NCBI GenBank assembly: GCA_016709145.1 | Contig: JADJEK010000024.1 | Span: 124,001 to 188,000, forward strand | Length of the DNA stretch: 64,000 nucleotides | Direction of reading: 5' to 3' | Source of the DNA: Planctomycetota bacterium | Lineage (GTDB): Bacteria > Planctomycetota > B15-G4 > JADJEK01 | Shown: positions 25,542 to 35,545 of the stretch, one piece after another | How the letters are laid out: the number at the start of each line of letters is the position of its first letter | Position numbering within the stretch: position 1 is the stretch's first letter | Position numbers and translations under genes: made by a program | Notes under the pieces: generated by a model | What the model was told of the DNA's origin: nothing | Databases searched by the model: none | The model's input: only the letters and a program-made list of their open reading frames with translations

Positions 25542-28500
25542 ATGAAGACTCTCCGCCTCGTCGCCGTCTCGCTGTTGCTGTCGACCGCGCTCGCTCCGTC
25601 GGCGTCCGTCGCCGAGAAGGAGAAGAACTCGGTCTTCGAATTCGCGCTGCGCGGGGCGCAGGACGCGCTCGTGAACGGCAATACCGGCGAAGCGATGTTG
25701 CTGATCGAGCGCGCCCTCGAGCGCGACCCGAAGTCGAGCGAGGCCTGGGGGCTGCGCGCCGAACTCGCCGATCGTCTCGGAGACCGCGACGACTTCGTGT
25801 TCTCGCTGAACAAGCAACTGACGTTGCTGATCGCGCAAAAGGCGCCGAAGAAGGACGTCGCGGCGCTGCGCGAGCGCGTGGTCACCATCGATCCGGTCGC
25901 GGCCGACGTGTTCAAGCTGCGCGGCGACTTCATCGCGAAGCTGCGCCCGATCGCGGAGCAGTACGACAAGGACGAACGCCCACACGCCGCGATCCGCGTT
26001 TGGCGCGAGATCCTCGCGCTCGACCCCGAGCTCGAGGACGCGCAGAAGGCGATCGAGCGCATCTCGGCATTGCCCGATCCGAGCCTCGCCGGCAGCGCGA
26101 AGCCGAAGGACTTGTTGGCCGACGTCTCGCGCCAGTGGATCCAAGAGCACGACGCGAAGCACTCCGATTGGAAGAGCGTCGCGGTGCTCGAGCGTGAGAA
26201 CTACATCACGAAGACCGACGCGGGCTACGAAGTGCTCGTGCGCTCGGCAGAAGCGATGGAGCAGATGAACCGCTTCTACCGGCGGTTCTTCAAATACGGT
26301 TACGGCAAGGACAAGCGCACGCCGCCGAAGATCGCGCTGCACGTGTTCAAGAACCGCGACGAGTACCTGAAGCTCGGCCAAGGCCCGCCGGTCGAATGGT
26401 CGGGTGGTCAGTTCACCGGCAGCGCGGTCGAAACCTACGTCGGCCCGGGCGGCTACGAAGAAGTAGTCACCACGCTGTTCCACGAAGCGGCGCACCAATT
26501 CGTGTCGCTGGCGACGACGGCTGCGGGTTGGCTGAACGAAGGGCTCGCATCGTTCTTCGAAGGTTGCCGCATTCTGGCGAACGGCACCGTGCTGATGAAC
26601 ATGCCCGCGAACCACCGCCTGTTCCCGTTGGTGCAGCGCATGAACGTCGGCTGGATGGAGAGCGCGACCGACGGCATCGATCCCGCCAACGCGTCGGCCG
26701 AACCGACCAAGGCGCCGACGTTCCGCATCGTGCTCGAGAACGAATACGGCTGGGGACCGCCGTGGTACGCGCCGACGTGGGGCGTCGTGTACTTCCTCTA
26801 CAACTATCAAGACCCGGCGGATGGCCGCTTCGTCTACCGCAAGGCGTTCGGCGAGTTCATCGACGCTTCGGGCGGTCGCATCGGCAAGGGCGCGATCGAG
26901 AACTTCGAGAAGGTCGTGTTGGAGAATCCGCAACGACCCACGCAGGGTCTGCCTTCGACGGCGGCGTTGAAGCTGCCGCGCACCGTCGACGACCTCGACG
27001 ACGTCTGGATGGAGTGGCTCGTCGCGCTCGCCGACGAGCAGAGCGGCAAGGCGAAGCCCGAACGTCCGTATCTCGAATGGGCGCGCTTCGCGCAGAAGCG
27101 CAGCGAGGACGACGTCGCGACCGAGCACTTCGAGAAAGGCTACGTCGCGACGCCGGACGACACGGAGCTGCTGCTCGAGTTCGCCGAGCACTTGGCGAAG
27201 GCCGAGGGCAACACGGACCGCGCGGCGAAGCTCGTGCTCGAGGCGCTGCGCATCGTCGAGTCCGCCGAGCCGATCGACGAGAAGTTGCAACGCCGGCTCG
27301 AATCGCGGTTGAACGAGTGGGATCCGAAGCGCGTCGCGCTCGCGTACATCCACGAAAAGCTGAACGACGTCGCCGACACGCTCGTGCGCCGCTACGTCAC
27401 CGAGAAGCTGCCGCTGATGGCGATGGAACTGTCGTGGCGCTTCGGCAGTGAACTCAACGTGCCAGGCATGTTCGAGATCTTCGAAGAGGCCGCGCGCCAG
27501 ACCACGCGCTCGATCCAGCTCTGGCAGCTCGCGTACAACGAGGTCGACCTGCGCGGCTGGACGGCCGGCGGCGACGTCTGGTTGCCGTACGGCGCGGAGC
27601 TGCGCTCGAAGCTCGGCGAGTACACCGAGCAAGCGTTCGACTTCAACGCGCTGTCGTACGACACCGTGACGAGCGGCGACTTCTCGATGGAGGTCGAGAT
27701 CTACGCGGAGCGCGGCAAGAGCTCGTTCTGCGGCGTGATGTTCGGCAAGAAGGGCGCGCAGACGTTCCAGGCGGTCGTTCTGCATCCGGGTCACGACGCC
27801 GACGAAGAGACCGGGCGCCTCGAGCGTCAGGGCCGCGTCGACGTCTCCAGCATGTTCGGCGAGGGGTCGAGCCAACTGCATCGCCAGAGCCAGGTCGACA
27901 CCAGCAAGCGCGACTGGCACAGGATCCGCGTCGACGTGACCGACACGCTGGTCGACGTGTTCTTCGACGGCGGGTTCATCGTCACGCACGATTTCGGCAG
28001 CCAGGATCCGCTGCGCGGCGGCTTCGGTTTGCTGACCGGCCCGGGCACCGCGAGCTTCCGCAACATCCGCTTCCTCGCGCGCGACCGTCGCGATCCCGGC
28101 GCCGCGATCGAGCGACGTCTGCGGTTCGAGAAGCTCGAGAAGGACAGCAAGGGCGGCTCGATCAACGGCTCGTGGCAGAACAAGGCGTCGCCGTTCTGCG
28201 CGGCGACGTGGCTGCAGGGTGAGCGCACGAGTTTCATCGAGAAGGGCCCGGTGCCGACGCTGCTCGTGTTCGCGTCGATCGATCAGATGAAGTCGAAGCT
28301 GCCGGTCGCGGCGTGGCTGCGTGGTCTCGGGAAGCGCCACGAACCGATCGGGCTCGAAATCATCACGATCTTCCAGAACGCCGACGCGCGCGATTTGCCG
28401 GCGTACCTGAAGGAGGAGTCGTTCCCGGGCACGGTCGGCATCGATTACCGACCGCAAGGCCGCGCGGGTCAAGGCGACTGGTTCACCGCGTACGACATCA

Positions 28501-29228
28501 AGCGCTTCGGCATGCCGCGTCTGATCCTGGTCGACATCGACGGCAAGGTCGCGTGGGAAGGCGATCCCGGGATGGCGGCCGGCGAAACGTGGACCGAGGA
28601 CTCAGGGAGCAACCTCGATCAACCGCTCGACCAGATGATCGCGCGGCGGCGACTGCTCGATCTGAAGCGTTGGTTGAAGGCGTGGGAGACCGAGGGTGCG
28701 CCCGCGCTCGAGCGCGGCGACGTCGTGCCGATCCTGCCGCTGATCCTGCGCGCGCGCGAATTGCCCGGGCGGCAGGTGCCGCTGGTCGCGGACGTGCAGC
28801 ACTGGCTGAGCTCGTTCGAGGGTTCGCTGGTGCATCCGAAGCCGCTGCTCGCGGCTGTCGCGGCGGCGGGTGCGGAGCCGGCGCTGAAGACGCTGCTCGA
28901 ATGGGCCGACGCGGCGAAGCTGTCGATGGACGCGGACACCCGCAAAGCGTTCAAGGATGCGCAGGTCGGCTCGACGATGAAGGATTGGGCGACGGCGCTC
29001 GCGGAATGTCAGAAGGCGAGCAAGGCGTGGAAGGACGGCTCGGAGTGGAGCGTGGTTTCGCAGCTCATGGGAGCGTTGGGGCGGTCGAGCGGCGCGTTGC
29101 CGAAGCAGCTCGCGCAGGATCTCGAGTACGCGGCCGCGAATCGCGACGTGACCGAAGCGAAGCGGCTGATCGACGAGGCCGCGCTGCGGCCGGGCTACTG
29201 GCTGGTCCAAGAGCTCGCGAATCAGTGA
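25542..29228 (+). CDS. Large exported TPR / gluzincin-like / LamG-like / thioredoxin-like multidomain protein
   Basis: 1228 residues from the ATG at 25542, with a signal peptide (LRLVAVSLLLSTALAPSASV). Helical TPR-like repeats fill roughly residues 30-180. A peptidase-like domain follows with HEAAHQF (His314) and the downstream NEGLASFFEG glutamate, the pattern of DUF1570/peptidase-MA gluzincins. After more helices there is a jelly-roll domain (SGDFSMEVEIYAERG, HRIRVDVTDTLVDVFFDGG, GFGLLTGPGTASFRNIRF) of the LamG/DUF1080 type. Near residues 900-1030 there is a thioredoxin-like domain (TLLVFASIDQMKS, FGMPRLILVDIDGKVAWEGD) that lacks CxxC. It sits next to the UGA-containing thioredoxin. Probably an envelope protein; the protease activity is plausible but unproven. 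Confidence 0.75.
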   Translation: MKTLRLVAVSLLLSTALAPSASVAEKEKNSVFEFALRGAQDALVNGNTGEAMLLIERALERDPKSSEAWGLRAELADRLGDRDDFVFSLNKQLTLLIAQKAPKKDVAALRERVVTIDPVAADVFKLRGDFIAKLRPIAEQYDKDERPHAAIRVWREILALDPELEDAQKAIERISALPDPSLAGSAKPKDLLADVSRQWIQEHDAKHSDWKSVAVLERENYITKTDAGYEVLVRSAEAMEQMNRFYRRFFKYGYGKDKRTPPKIALHVFKNRDEYLKLGQGPPVEWSGGQFTGSAVETYVGPGGYEEVVTTLFHEAAHQFVSLATTAAGWLNEGLASFFEGCRILANGTVLMNMPANHRLFPLVQRMNVGWMESATDGIDPANASAEPTKAPTFRIVLENEYGWGPPWYAPTWGVVYFLYNYQDPADGRFVYRKAFGEFIDASGGRIGKGAIENFEKVVLENPQRPTQGLPSTAALKLPRTVDDLDDVWMEWLVALADEQSGKAKPERPYLEWARFAQKRSEDDVATEHFEKGYVATPDDTELLLEFAEHLAKAEGNTDRAAKLVLEALRIVESAEPIDEKLQRRLESRLNEWDPKRVALAYIHEKLNDVADTLVRRYVTEKLPLMAMELSWRFGSELNVPGMFEIFEEAARQTTRSIQLWQLAYNEVDLRGWTAGGDVWLPYGAELRSKLGEYTEQAFDFNALSYDTVTSGDFSMEVEIYAERGKSSFCGVMFGKKGAQTFQAVVLHPGHDADEETGRLERQGRVDVSSMFGEGSSQLHRQSQVDTSKRDWHRIRVDVTDTLVDVFFDGGFIVTHDFGSQDPLRGGFGLLTGPGTASFRNIRFLARDRRDPGAAIERRLRFEKLEKDSKGGSINGSWQNKASPFCAATWLQGERTSFIEKGPVPTLLVFASIDQMKSKLPVAAWLRGLGKRHEPIGLEIITIFQNADARDLPAYLKEESFPGTVGIDYRPQGRAGQGDWFTAYDIKRFGMPRLILVDIDGKVAWEGDPGMAAGETWTEDSGSNLDQPLDQMIARRRLLDLKRWLKAWETEGAPALERGDVVPILPLILRARELPGRQVPLVADVQHWLSSFEGSLVHPKPLLAAVAAAGAEPALKTLLEWADAAKLSMDADTRKAFKDAQVGSTMKDWATALAECQKASKAWKDGSEWSVVSQLMGALGRSSGALPKQLAQDLEYAAANRDVTEAKRLIDEAALRPGYWLVQELANQ

Positions 29229-29320
29229 CGTCGGCAGCTCCGTGACGGCGAGCCGTTCGCACCTCGCTCCGCTTGCGGTATGACGGCGGCGAGTTCATGA
29301 CCAGCGTGGCGAGGCGGAAC

Positions 29321-29743
29321 ATGCGGACGCGACGAGATGTGATCGGATCGATGGTCTTGCTCGTCGGCGCGATCGTCGGAATGGGATGTGCCACCGGCGA
29401 TGGGCTCGACGGCGGCAACGGAACCTACGATTTGCGCGCGATCCAACTCGAAGGCATGGGACCGCAGAAGGACGGAACGCTGAAGGTCCAGTACCGTCCG
29501 CCGGTCGAGACGATGTACTCGTGCCCCGGCGTGAACGTGGTCGAACAGCCGGCGGGCACGCTGCGCGTGACGTTCGTGCGAACGCCGAAGTCGATGGCCG
29601 CGACGGCGCAGCACGCGGCGACGCTCGATCCGGCGACTGGCGTCGCGATCGTGTTCCTGCCCGACGCCGTGAGCAAGCAAGTGATCCTCGTCGGCGGCGA
29701 GTGGGAACGCGAAATCTGGCGACGAGGCGGACCCATACGCTGA
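29321..29743 (+). CDS. Small lipoprotein, unknown function
   Basis: 140 residues with the ATG at 29321; an ATG at 29297 would add eight residues. The signal peptide MRTRRDVIGSMVLLVGAIVG ends at lipobox GMGC. The mature domain is short and strand-rich (YDLRAIQLEGMG, GTLKVQYRPPVE, GTLRVTFVRTPKS, KQVILVGGEWERE). No family is recognised. Confidence 0.65.
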   Translation: MRTRRDVIGSMVLLVGAIVGMGCATGDGLDGGNGTYDLRAIQLEGMGPQKDGTLKVQYRPPVETMYSCPGVNVVEQPAGTLRVTFVRTPKSMAATAQHAATLDPATGVAIVFLPDAVSKQVILVGGEWEREIWRRGGPIR

Positions 29744-29758
29744 CGCTCCGGCCGCTGG

Positions 29759-30018
29759 GCCCGACGCCCGCTCGGGCGTCGACGCGAGGCGGGGAGAACT
29801 TCGTTCCCCCCGCGCCCTTGAGTCGCGCGTGAGACTTGGCGACGGAGTGGTTTTCACAGCGCGCGAGCTTGAACCCGAGGGAGAACTTCGGGTCGCGCTT
29901 CGCGCTCCGCGGTGGCGATTGAAGGAATGCAATGACGGGGACGGAGGCGGGTCTGTCCCCACCCGACCTCGACGGCCATGACGGGGACGGAGGCGCCTCC
30001 GTCCCCGATCTGTCCCCC
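29759..30018. repeat. Composite intergenic repeat block, copy 2
   Basis: A non-coding block that repeats 19980-20230: the CTTGAGTCGCGCG start, GCGCGCGAGCTTGAACCCGA through GCGGTGGCGATTGAAGGA, then two runs of GACGGGGACGGAGGCG paired with GTCCCC motifs. It also carries GACGCCCGCTCGGGCGTC as a hairpin. Together with the two palindromes that follow it fills the gap to 30240; no gene is visible there. Confidence 0.75.
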
Positions 30019-30020
30019 TG

Positions 30021-30055
30021 ACCGGACGCCGTTGCCGGCGGCAAACGCGTCCGGT
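30021..30055. repeat. Palindrome family A copy
   Basis: A 35-nt odd palindrome, ACCGGACG at one end and CGTCCGGT at the other, with the TTGCCGGCGGCAA core and two mismatched pairs. It is in the 3' region shared by the lipoprotein gene and the leftward beta-helix gene. Confidence 0.75.
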
Positions 30056-30090
30056 TGATGTCGATGTCGGGCCGTGGTTTACGACATCAC

Positions 30091-30123
30091 CCGGACAAGT
30101 TCGCCGGCGGCAATCTTGTCCGG
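30091..30123. repeat. Palindrome family A copy
   Basis: A 33-nt odd palindrome, CCGGACAAG at one end and CTTGTCCGG at the other, with the GCCGGCGGC core and two mismatched pairs, 36 bp from the previous copy. Confidence 0.75.
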
Positions 30124-30240
30124 ATACGCCATCCACCAGACCCGAGCTCCGCTCGCGGTACGAAAAGCGAAGCGCCCCGTTCGCTCCCGCGCAGTCACGC
30201 GCGAATCCGATCCCGTTCCCTCGCCCGCTCCCCACCCCCC

Positions 30241-31707
30241 TCAATCGATCTCCGGCACGAACCCAATCCCCCCCGTGAAGAACACGTTCCCCGTGAACGT
30301 GAGGAACATCCCGTCGTTGCCGACATCGGTGCGGTTGTTCTTCGCGACGTTGTTCGTGCACACGGTATTGGTGCCGTTGTTCTCGATGCCCTCCGCACCG
30401 TTGCCCGTGACCGAGTTCGCGACGAGTTGAGTGCCGTCGGCTCCGATCGAGTTGACGTCGATGCCGTCGAGGCCGTTGTTCGTGACGACGTTGTTCTGCA
30501 CGAGGACGGTGTCCGAGGAGATGGAGATGCCGTCGCCGGCTCCGTCCTTCACCTTGTTGCCGTCGACGATCGATGCGTTGCCCGCCACGCGGATCGCGGA
30601 TGAGCCTGCTGCTCCGCAGCGTTGGACGACGTTCTTGAGGATCTGCGTCGTGCCGGCCGTCGCCTCGACGACGATGCCGCCGTCGCGCACGTCGGCGACC
30701 GAGTTCTTCTCGATCGTGCCTCCACCCGCCGCCGTCGAGACGTTGATGCCGGCCGTGTTGATCCCGCCGCCCGACAGCGTGTTCTGTTTGATCGTGAACG
30801 CCGAGCCCTCGACGGCGATGCCGGCGGTGCGGAAGTCGGCGACCTTGTTCTTCTGGACGATCGCGTCGGCGCCATCGATCAAGATGGCTTCGTCCGTCGT
30901 CCCGGTGATCGTGTTCGACAGGATCTGCATCGAGTCGGCGGCGATGGCGTGGATGCCCTGGTCGTCGATGTCGCGCAGCACGTTCTTCTGGATGAGGTTG
31001 CTGTCGTTCGACGCCAGCACGCCTTCCGACGCCGTGCGCGAGATGAGGCACTTCTCCACGACACAACCCTGACCGGTGAGGTGGATGCCCTGACCGGCCG
31101 ATGTGCCGGCGATCGTGCAGCTCTGGACGAGTCCCAGCAGACCGTTGACGCGGATGCCGTCGTCGTCGACCTCGCGCACCGTCGTCTTCGTGACCGAGAA
31201 GCCGTTGCCGATGATGTTGACGCCGCCGCCGCCCCCGAGCACTTTGCAGTTGTCGACGCGCGCGCTGACGCCGGTGACCTGGACCGCGAAGTCCGCACAG
31301 TCGATGAACGTGCACTTGCGCACCGTGACGCCGATGCTGCCGGACGCGATGACGCCGCGACCGAGGTCGCCCATGCCGTCGCTCGCCGCGTGCTGAATCG
31401 TGAAGCCCTCGACGACGACGGCGTCACTGGACGCGATCGTGATCGCCGAACCCGAGCCGGTCGCGCCATTGGGGCGCGCGTCGAGGATCACCTTGCCCTT
31501 GGCCTTCAACACGAGGCCCGCCGTTGCGGAGATCGTGACGTTTTCGTGGTACGTGCCGGCCTTGACCAACACGGTGTCACCCGCGACCGCGGCATCGATG
31601 CCGCCCTGGATCGTCGTGATCGCACCCGTGGGGGAGACGGTGATCGTCGCCGCGAACGCGGAAGCAGCCGGAACGAAGATGGACGCGACGATCACGGCAA
31701 CTCGCAT
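30241..31707 (-). CDS. Secreted parallel beta-helix (PbH1/NosD-like) protein
   Basis: 488 residues with a signal peptide (RVAVIVASIFVPAASAFA). The mature protein starts TITVSPTGAITTIQGGIDAA and DTVLVKAGTYHENVTISA, the usual opening of NosD/pectate-lyase-like beta-helices. About fifteen rungs follow of the type NTITGTTDEAILIDGADAIV and KNKVADFRTAGIAVEGSAF. No catalytic Asp cluster is apparent; carbohydrate binding or a structural surface role is likely. It is divergent from the large TPR gene at 31845. Confidence 0.88.
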   Translation of the reverse strand: MRVAVIVASIFVPAASAFAATITVSPTGAITTIQGGIDAAVAGDTVLVKAGTYHENVTISATAGLVLKAKGKVILDARPNGATGSGSAITIASSDAVVVEGFTIQHAASDGMGDLGRGVIASGSIGVTVRKCTFIDCADFAVQVTGVSARVDNCKVLGGGGGVNIIGNGFSVTKTTVREVDDDGIRVNGLLGLVQSCTIAGTSAGQGIHLTGQGCVVEKCLISRTASEGVLASNDSNLIQKNVLRDIDDQGIHAIAADSMQILSNTITGTTDEAILIDGADAIVQKNKVADFRTAGIAVEGSAFTIKQNTLSGGGINTAGINVSTAAGGGTIEKNSVADVRDGGIVVEATAGTTQILKNVVQRCGAAGSSAIRVAGNASIVDGNKVKDGAGDGISISSDTVLVQNNVVTNNGLDGIDVNSIGADGTQLVANSVTGNGAEGIENNGTNTVCTNNVAKNNRTDVGNDGMFLTFTGNVFFTGGIGFVPEID

Positions 31708-31844
31708 GGGGGACTCCTGCTCGGGCGCGGCAAGTTCGGAAGGTGGGCGAGTCTAGTCAGGTCTTCCTTGCCGCCGTCCGGTCATCGACAATGCCCCGCC
31801 TCGACTGGCGCGGGATCTCCGCGACGCGAGCTTCCGTTCGGGGG

Positions 31845-34800
31845 ATGCGACCGATGCTCCACTTCGTCGTCACCGTGGTCCTGGCCTGGAGTGCGTGGAT
31901 CCCCACTGAGAGCACCGACGAAGCGCGCATCGCGTACGTCGACGGGCTCGACGCGTTGCGCGACGGGTCGTTCGACGCCGCGCGCGCCGCGTTCTCGCGG
32001 GCGATCGACCAGGACAGCGAAAACCTCGAGTACCGCCTCGCACGCGGCGTCACCGCGCTGTTCGCCGAACAGCCCGAGTCCGCGATCAAGGACCTCGAGC
32101 GCGCCATGCAATTGTCGGAACGGTCGAAGGAATCGCGCTTGTGGCGCGCCGCCGCGGATCGCATGCAGGCGCAGTTCTTCACGGAGACGTATCCACAGAG
32201 CACGAACGATCCGTTCGAGAGCACGGTCGGTGACGTCTGCGCGTTCTGGGGCCAGACGTTCCGTGCGGTCGAACAGGGCTACGAGCCGAGCGCCGCCGAG
32301 CAGGCCGAGCGCCGCGCGAAGCTCGCGGATCTGCGGCGGTGGTTCGTCAGCCGGAAGCTCGAAGTCGGCAACGCGGTCGAAGTGTTGTGGTCGCGCGGCC
32401 GCGCGCGCTGCGATCGCGGGGAGTGGGCCGAAGCCGCGGCGGACCTCGATGCGGCCATCGCGCGTTGGCCCGACGACCCGACGGTCCTCTACTACCACGC
32501 GGGGGTCAGGCTCGCCGTGGGCGACCTCGAGACCGCGCGCCGCGCGTACACGCGCGTGCTCACGAGCGACACGACGTTCGTGAATGCGTACCTCGGCCGC
32601 GCCTTGGCCGCGGCGCGCATGGGGGACGCGACGCGAGCGAACGCCGATGTCGCCGTGATCGCGAAGCTCGCTCCGGACGTGGCGAAGACCAACGAGGGCG
32701 CCGTCGCGAAGGCCTTGCGCGACGCTCGCGTCCCGTCCGTGTTCGCCGCCGCGCGGCGGCGCTACGACGAGACGTATCAAGACGGTCTGCGCGAACGCGA
32801 GTCGCGAGTCCGCGAGCGAGCCCAGGACGCCGAGGCGCGCGCGGACGTCGCCGCGTGGCTGTACGAACACATCGACGTTCCGCGCGAGCGCGTCGAACCG
32901 CGCGGCGAGCCGCGCCTGCTGCGCACGCAGACGCAGGCGCAACAGAACGCCGAGCTCGCGCGCGCGGAGCAGTGCTGCGACGAAGCGCTCGCGCTCGACG
33001 CGACGTGCGTGAAGGCGCTGGTCGTGAAGGCCGCGCTGCGCGTCTGGACCATGCGCTACTCCGACGCGGAGACGCTGCTGAAGCGCGCGCTCGACCAAGC
33101 TCCGACCGATGCCGACGTGTTGCAACTGTTGTCGCAGGTCATGGACGTCGCGGCCGCGCAGAAACGCGCGCTCGCGGCCGGGTTACGCACACCGACGGTC
33201 GTCGGCAGCGACAGGCGCATCGAAGGCGATTACGAAGTCACGACGACGTGGTGGCGCCAGCCGTCGCAGGCGGAGCTCGAACGCGCGCGGCAGCTCGAGG
33301 CCGAAGCCGACGCGTGCTTGCAGCGAGCGGTCGCGGCGCTCGAGATCGCGGCGAAGGCGAAGGCCGGGACCGCGCAGGGAGCGTTCATCCAGGGTGTCCT
33401 CGATCGCCGGTTCGGCCGGCTCGAAGCGGCGCGCGCCGCGTTCACGGAGGCGACAAGGAAGGACCCGAGCTACGTCGAAGCGTGGTTCCAGACGGCCGGA
33501 GTCTGCTCGGAACTCGGCCTCGGCGACGCCGCGCTGTTCGCGCGAGCGGCTGGGTTCGATCTGATCGAGACCACGGCAGCGCCGCATCTGACCGTCGCGT
33601 GGCGATTGCTCGAAGTCACCAAGTTCGACAGTGCGCGTCGCGTGCTCGCCGACGCCGAGCGCCACGATCCCGCCGACCCGCGCGTCGCGGCGTTCCGCGG
33701 CGTCGCGCTCGAAGCCGACGCCAAGCGCTCCGACGCGATCCGCGAGTACACGACGGCGTTGGATCTCGAACGCGCGCGGGCGACGACGTGCGGCACATCG
33801 CTCGATCCGGGCGACACGAGGCCGGTCGCGACGCATCTGCTCGGACTCGCGTTCACACTGCGACGCAAGCTCGCCGCGCTCGCGCTCGAGGAGGGCGACA
33901 CAGCGACGGCGCTCACGCACTTGAACGCGAGCGTTGCACTCGAAGCGCGCCTCGTGCGCGGCCAGGGCGTCGACGACCTGCCGCGCGCGTTGCTGCCGAC
34001 GCCGGGGCAAGAGCCGGGCATCGTGCCCGAGTCGCTCCCCGTCCTCGCGCACATCGCATGGGCGCGCGTGAAGGTCGGCGAGGTGCTGCTCCAGACCGGC
34101 CGACACCAGCAAGCGCGCGCGGCGGTGCAGCCGGTGTTCGCCTACGGCCCGAGCATGATCAATGGCAAAGGCTCGGACCGCTTCCGCGAGCAGGAGATGT
34201 ACGCAAAGGTGCTCCTGTGTCGCATCGCGCTGGCCGAGGGCAACATCGAAGAGGCTCGCATGCTCGCGATGGCACTGCCGCGCAAGCGCCACGGCGTCGG
34301 GCCCTCGAAGAGCCCGTACCCGGAGCTGGAGATCATCGGTCAAGAGCTCGGGGACGAAGTCGATCGCAAGTGGCGGGAGATGCAAGAGCGCGGCGACGAG
34401 CGCTGGGATCTGCAGGGCGCGCCGAATCCCGACAAGGCCGAGCCGATCGTGCGTCGCATCCTCGACGACAGTGGGCTGACGGCGTTCGCGAACGGCGATT
34501 CGCGCGCGTCGAACGTGGCCGCGCCGTTCGCGGCGCTCGTCATGCAGAGCGTGCTCGTGATCACGCTGCCGAAGTCGAACCAATGGCGCGAGGAAGTGCG
34601 CGTCATGGTGCAGCAAGTGATGGCGGAGCGCGATCGCACCGCGGAGGCCATCGCTCAGTTCGAACAGGCCGACCCGCGGTTCGCGCGTCGCGACGACGCC
34701 GACCTCTACAAGCGCTTGCTCGTATGTCAGGACAAGGCGCTCGAACTCCTGCGCGCGGCGTGCGTGGAGCAGGGCTACCCCGCCGCGGACTTGTCGAACG

Positions 34801-35309
34801 ACCTCGGCTCGAAGACGGGCCCGCCCGGACCCGCGCCATTCACGGGAGACGCGAAGGACCCCGAGGCGCACATCGCCGACGCCTGCGCGCGCGCGGGCTT
34901 ACCGTACATGCGCCGGACCGATCGCTACTCGGCGGCACCCGAGTCGATGGCGTCGTGGAGCGTGCGCCAAGGCATCGAGGCGATCGACGGCCCGAAGACG
35001 GCGCAGTGGCGCAGCGAAGTCGCCGCCGCGCTGATGCCCCTCGCGCAGCAGGCACGCCAGTCGCAGCAACAGCAGAAGTCGATCGACTCACGCATCGCGG
35101 ATCTGCAAACGCGCCTGCAGCAGCAACCGAAATCCGCGCGAGGCGTCGAGAAGCAGATCAAGCAGTTGAAGGAACAGAGGGCCGCGGCGGAGGCGACGGA
35201 GAAACTGCACTCGAAGGCCCTCGAAGTGCTCAAAGCCGAGGCCGAGAAGGCGGGCTACCCGCGAGCCGAACTCGAGGCGGACTTGAACAACACGAGCAGG
35301 TACCGCTGA
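31845..35309 (+). CDS. Large exported TPR protein with C-terminal coiled coil
   Basis: The ATG at 31845 follows GGGGG; 1154 residues with a hydrophobic N-terminus (LHFVVTVVLAWSAWIP). Repeated 34-residue helix pairs of TPR type run through the protein: YVDGLDALRDGSFDAARAAF, GEWAEAAADLDAAIARWPDD, GDLETARRAYTRVLTSDTTF, FGRLEAARAAFTEATRKDPS. The last ~90 residues form a Gln/Lys-rich coiled coil (SQQQQKSIDSRIADLQTRLQ, EKQIKQLKEQRAAAEAT). A scaffold or assembly role at the membrane is likely; no enzyme motif was found. Confidence 0.82.
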   Translation: MRPMLHFVVTVVLAWSAWIPTESTDEARIAYVDGLDALRDGSFDAARAAFSRAIDQDSENLEYRLARGVTALFAEQPESAIKDLERAMQLSERSKESRLWRAAADRMQAQFFTETYPQSTNDPFESTVGDVCAFWGQTFRAVEQGYEPSAAEQAERRAKLADLRRWFVSRKLEVGNAVEVLWSRGRARCDRGEWAEAAADLDAAIARWPDDPTVLYYHAGVRLAVGDLETARRAYTRVLTSDTTFVNAYLGRALAAARMGDATRANADVAVIAKLAPDVAKTNEGAVAKALRDARVPSVFAAARRRYDETYQDGLRERESRVRERAQDAEARADVAAWLYEHIDVPRERVEPRGEPRLLRTQTQAQQNAELARAEQCCDEALALDATCVKALVVKAALRVWTMRYSDAETLLKRALDQAPTDADVLQLLSQVMDVAAAQKRALAAGLRTPTVVGSDRRIEGDYEVTTTWWRQPSQAELERARQLEAEADACLQRAVAALEIAAKAKAGTAQGAFIQGVLDRRFGRLEAARAAFTEATRKDPSYVEAWFQTAGVCSELGLGDAALFARAAGFDLIETTAAPHLTVAWRLLEVTKFDSARRVLADAERHDPADPRVAAFRGVALEADAKRSDAIREYTTALDLERARATTCGTSLDPGDTRPVATHLLGLAFTLRRKLAALALEEGDTATALTHLNASVALEARLVRGQGVDDLPRALLPTPGQEPGIVPESLPVLAHIAWARVKVGEVLLQTGRHQQARAAVQPVFAYGPSMINGKGSDRFREQEMYAKVLLCRIALAEGNIEEARMLAMALPRKRHGVGPSKSPYPELEIIGQELGDEVDRKWREMQERGDERWDLQGAPNPDKAEPIVRRILDDSGLTAFANGDSRASNVAAPFAALVMQSVLVITLPKSNQWREEVRVMVQQVMAERDRTAEAIAQFEQADPRFARRDDADLYKRLLVCQDKALELLRAACVEQGYPAADLSNDLGSKTGPPGPAPFTGDAKDPEAHIADACARAGLPYMRRTDRYSAAPESMASWSVRQGIEAIDGPKTAQWRSEVAAALMPLAQQARQSQQQQKSIDSRIADLQTRLQQQPKSARGVEKQIKQLKEQRAAAEATEKLHSKALEVLKAEAEKAGYPRAELEADLNNTSRYR

Positions 35310-35403
35310 GAGGGAGATCCGAGACCGGTCACCGAGACCCGACCCGACGGCGATTGGCGGCGGTCACGGCGTAACCCGAACCCGTTGTTGACCCACGACG
35401 TAG

Positions 35404-35438
35404 CCGGGACGCGTTTGCCGCCGGCATCGGCGTCCGGT
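35404..35438. repeat. Palindrome family A, degraded copy
   Basis: An odd palindrome around the TTGCCGCCGGCA core with CCGGGACGC and GCGTCCGG arms and several mismatches. The preceding bases ACGTAG match the ends of the perfect copy at 45928-45974. Confidence 0.6.
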
Positions 35439-35449
35439 CAAGGGGGACA

Positions 35450-35545
35450 GATGAGGGACGGAGGCGCGTCCGTCCCCGTCACGGCCGTCGAGCTCGCGTG
35501 GGGGACACATCGGGGACAGACGCGCCTCCGTCCCCGTTCGTTCCG
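35450..35545. repeat. GGGACGGAGGCG repeat pair
   Basis: Two facing copies of the GGGACGGAGGCGCGTCCGTCCC motif, also seen at 20191 and in 29935-30016. They form hairpins with GGGGACAGA/TCTGTCCCC-type arms. Non-coding. Confidence 0.65.

Noticed and set aside
25392..28472. A 1026-codon open frame on the minus strand
   Set aside because: It is antisense to the large TPR/peptidase-like gene, with Arg/Leu-rich low-complexity translation and no start context.
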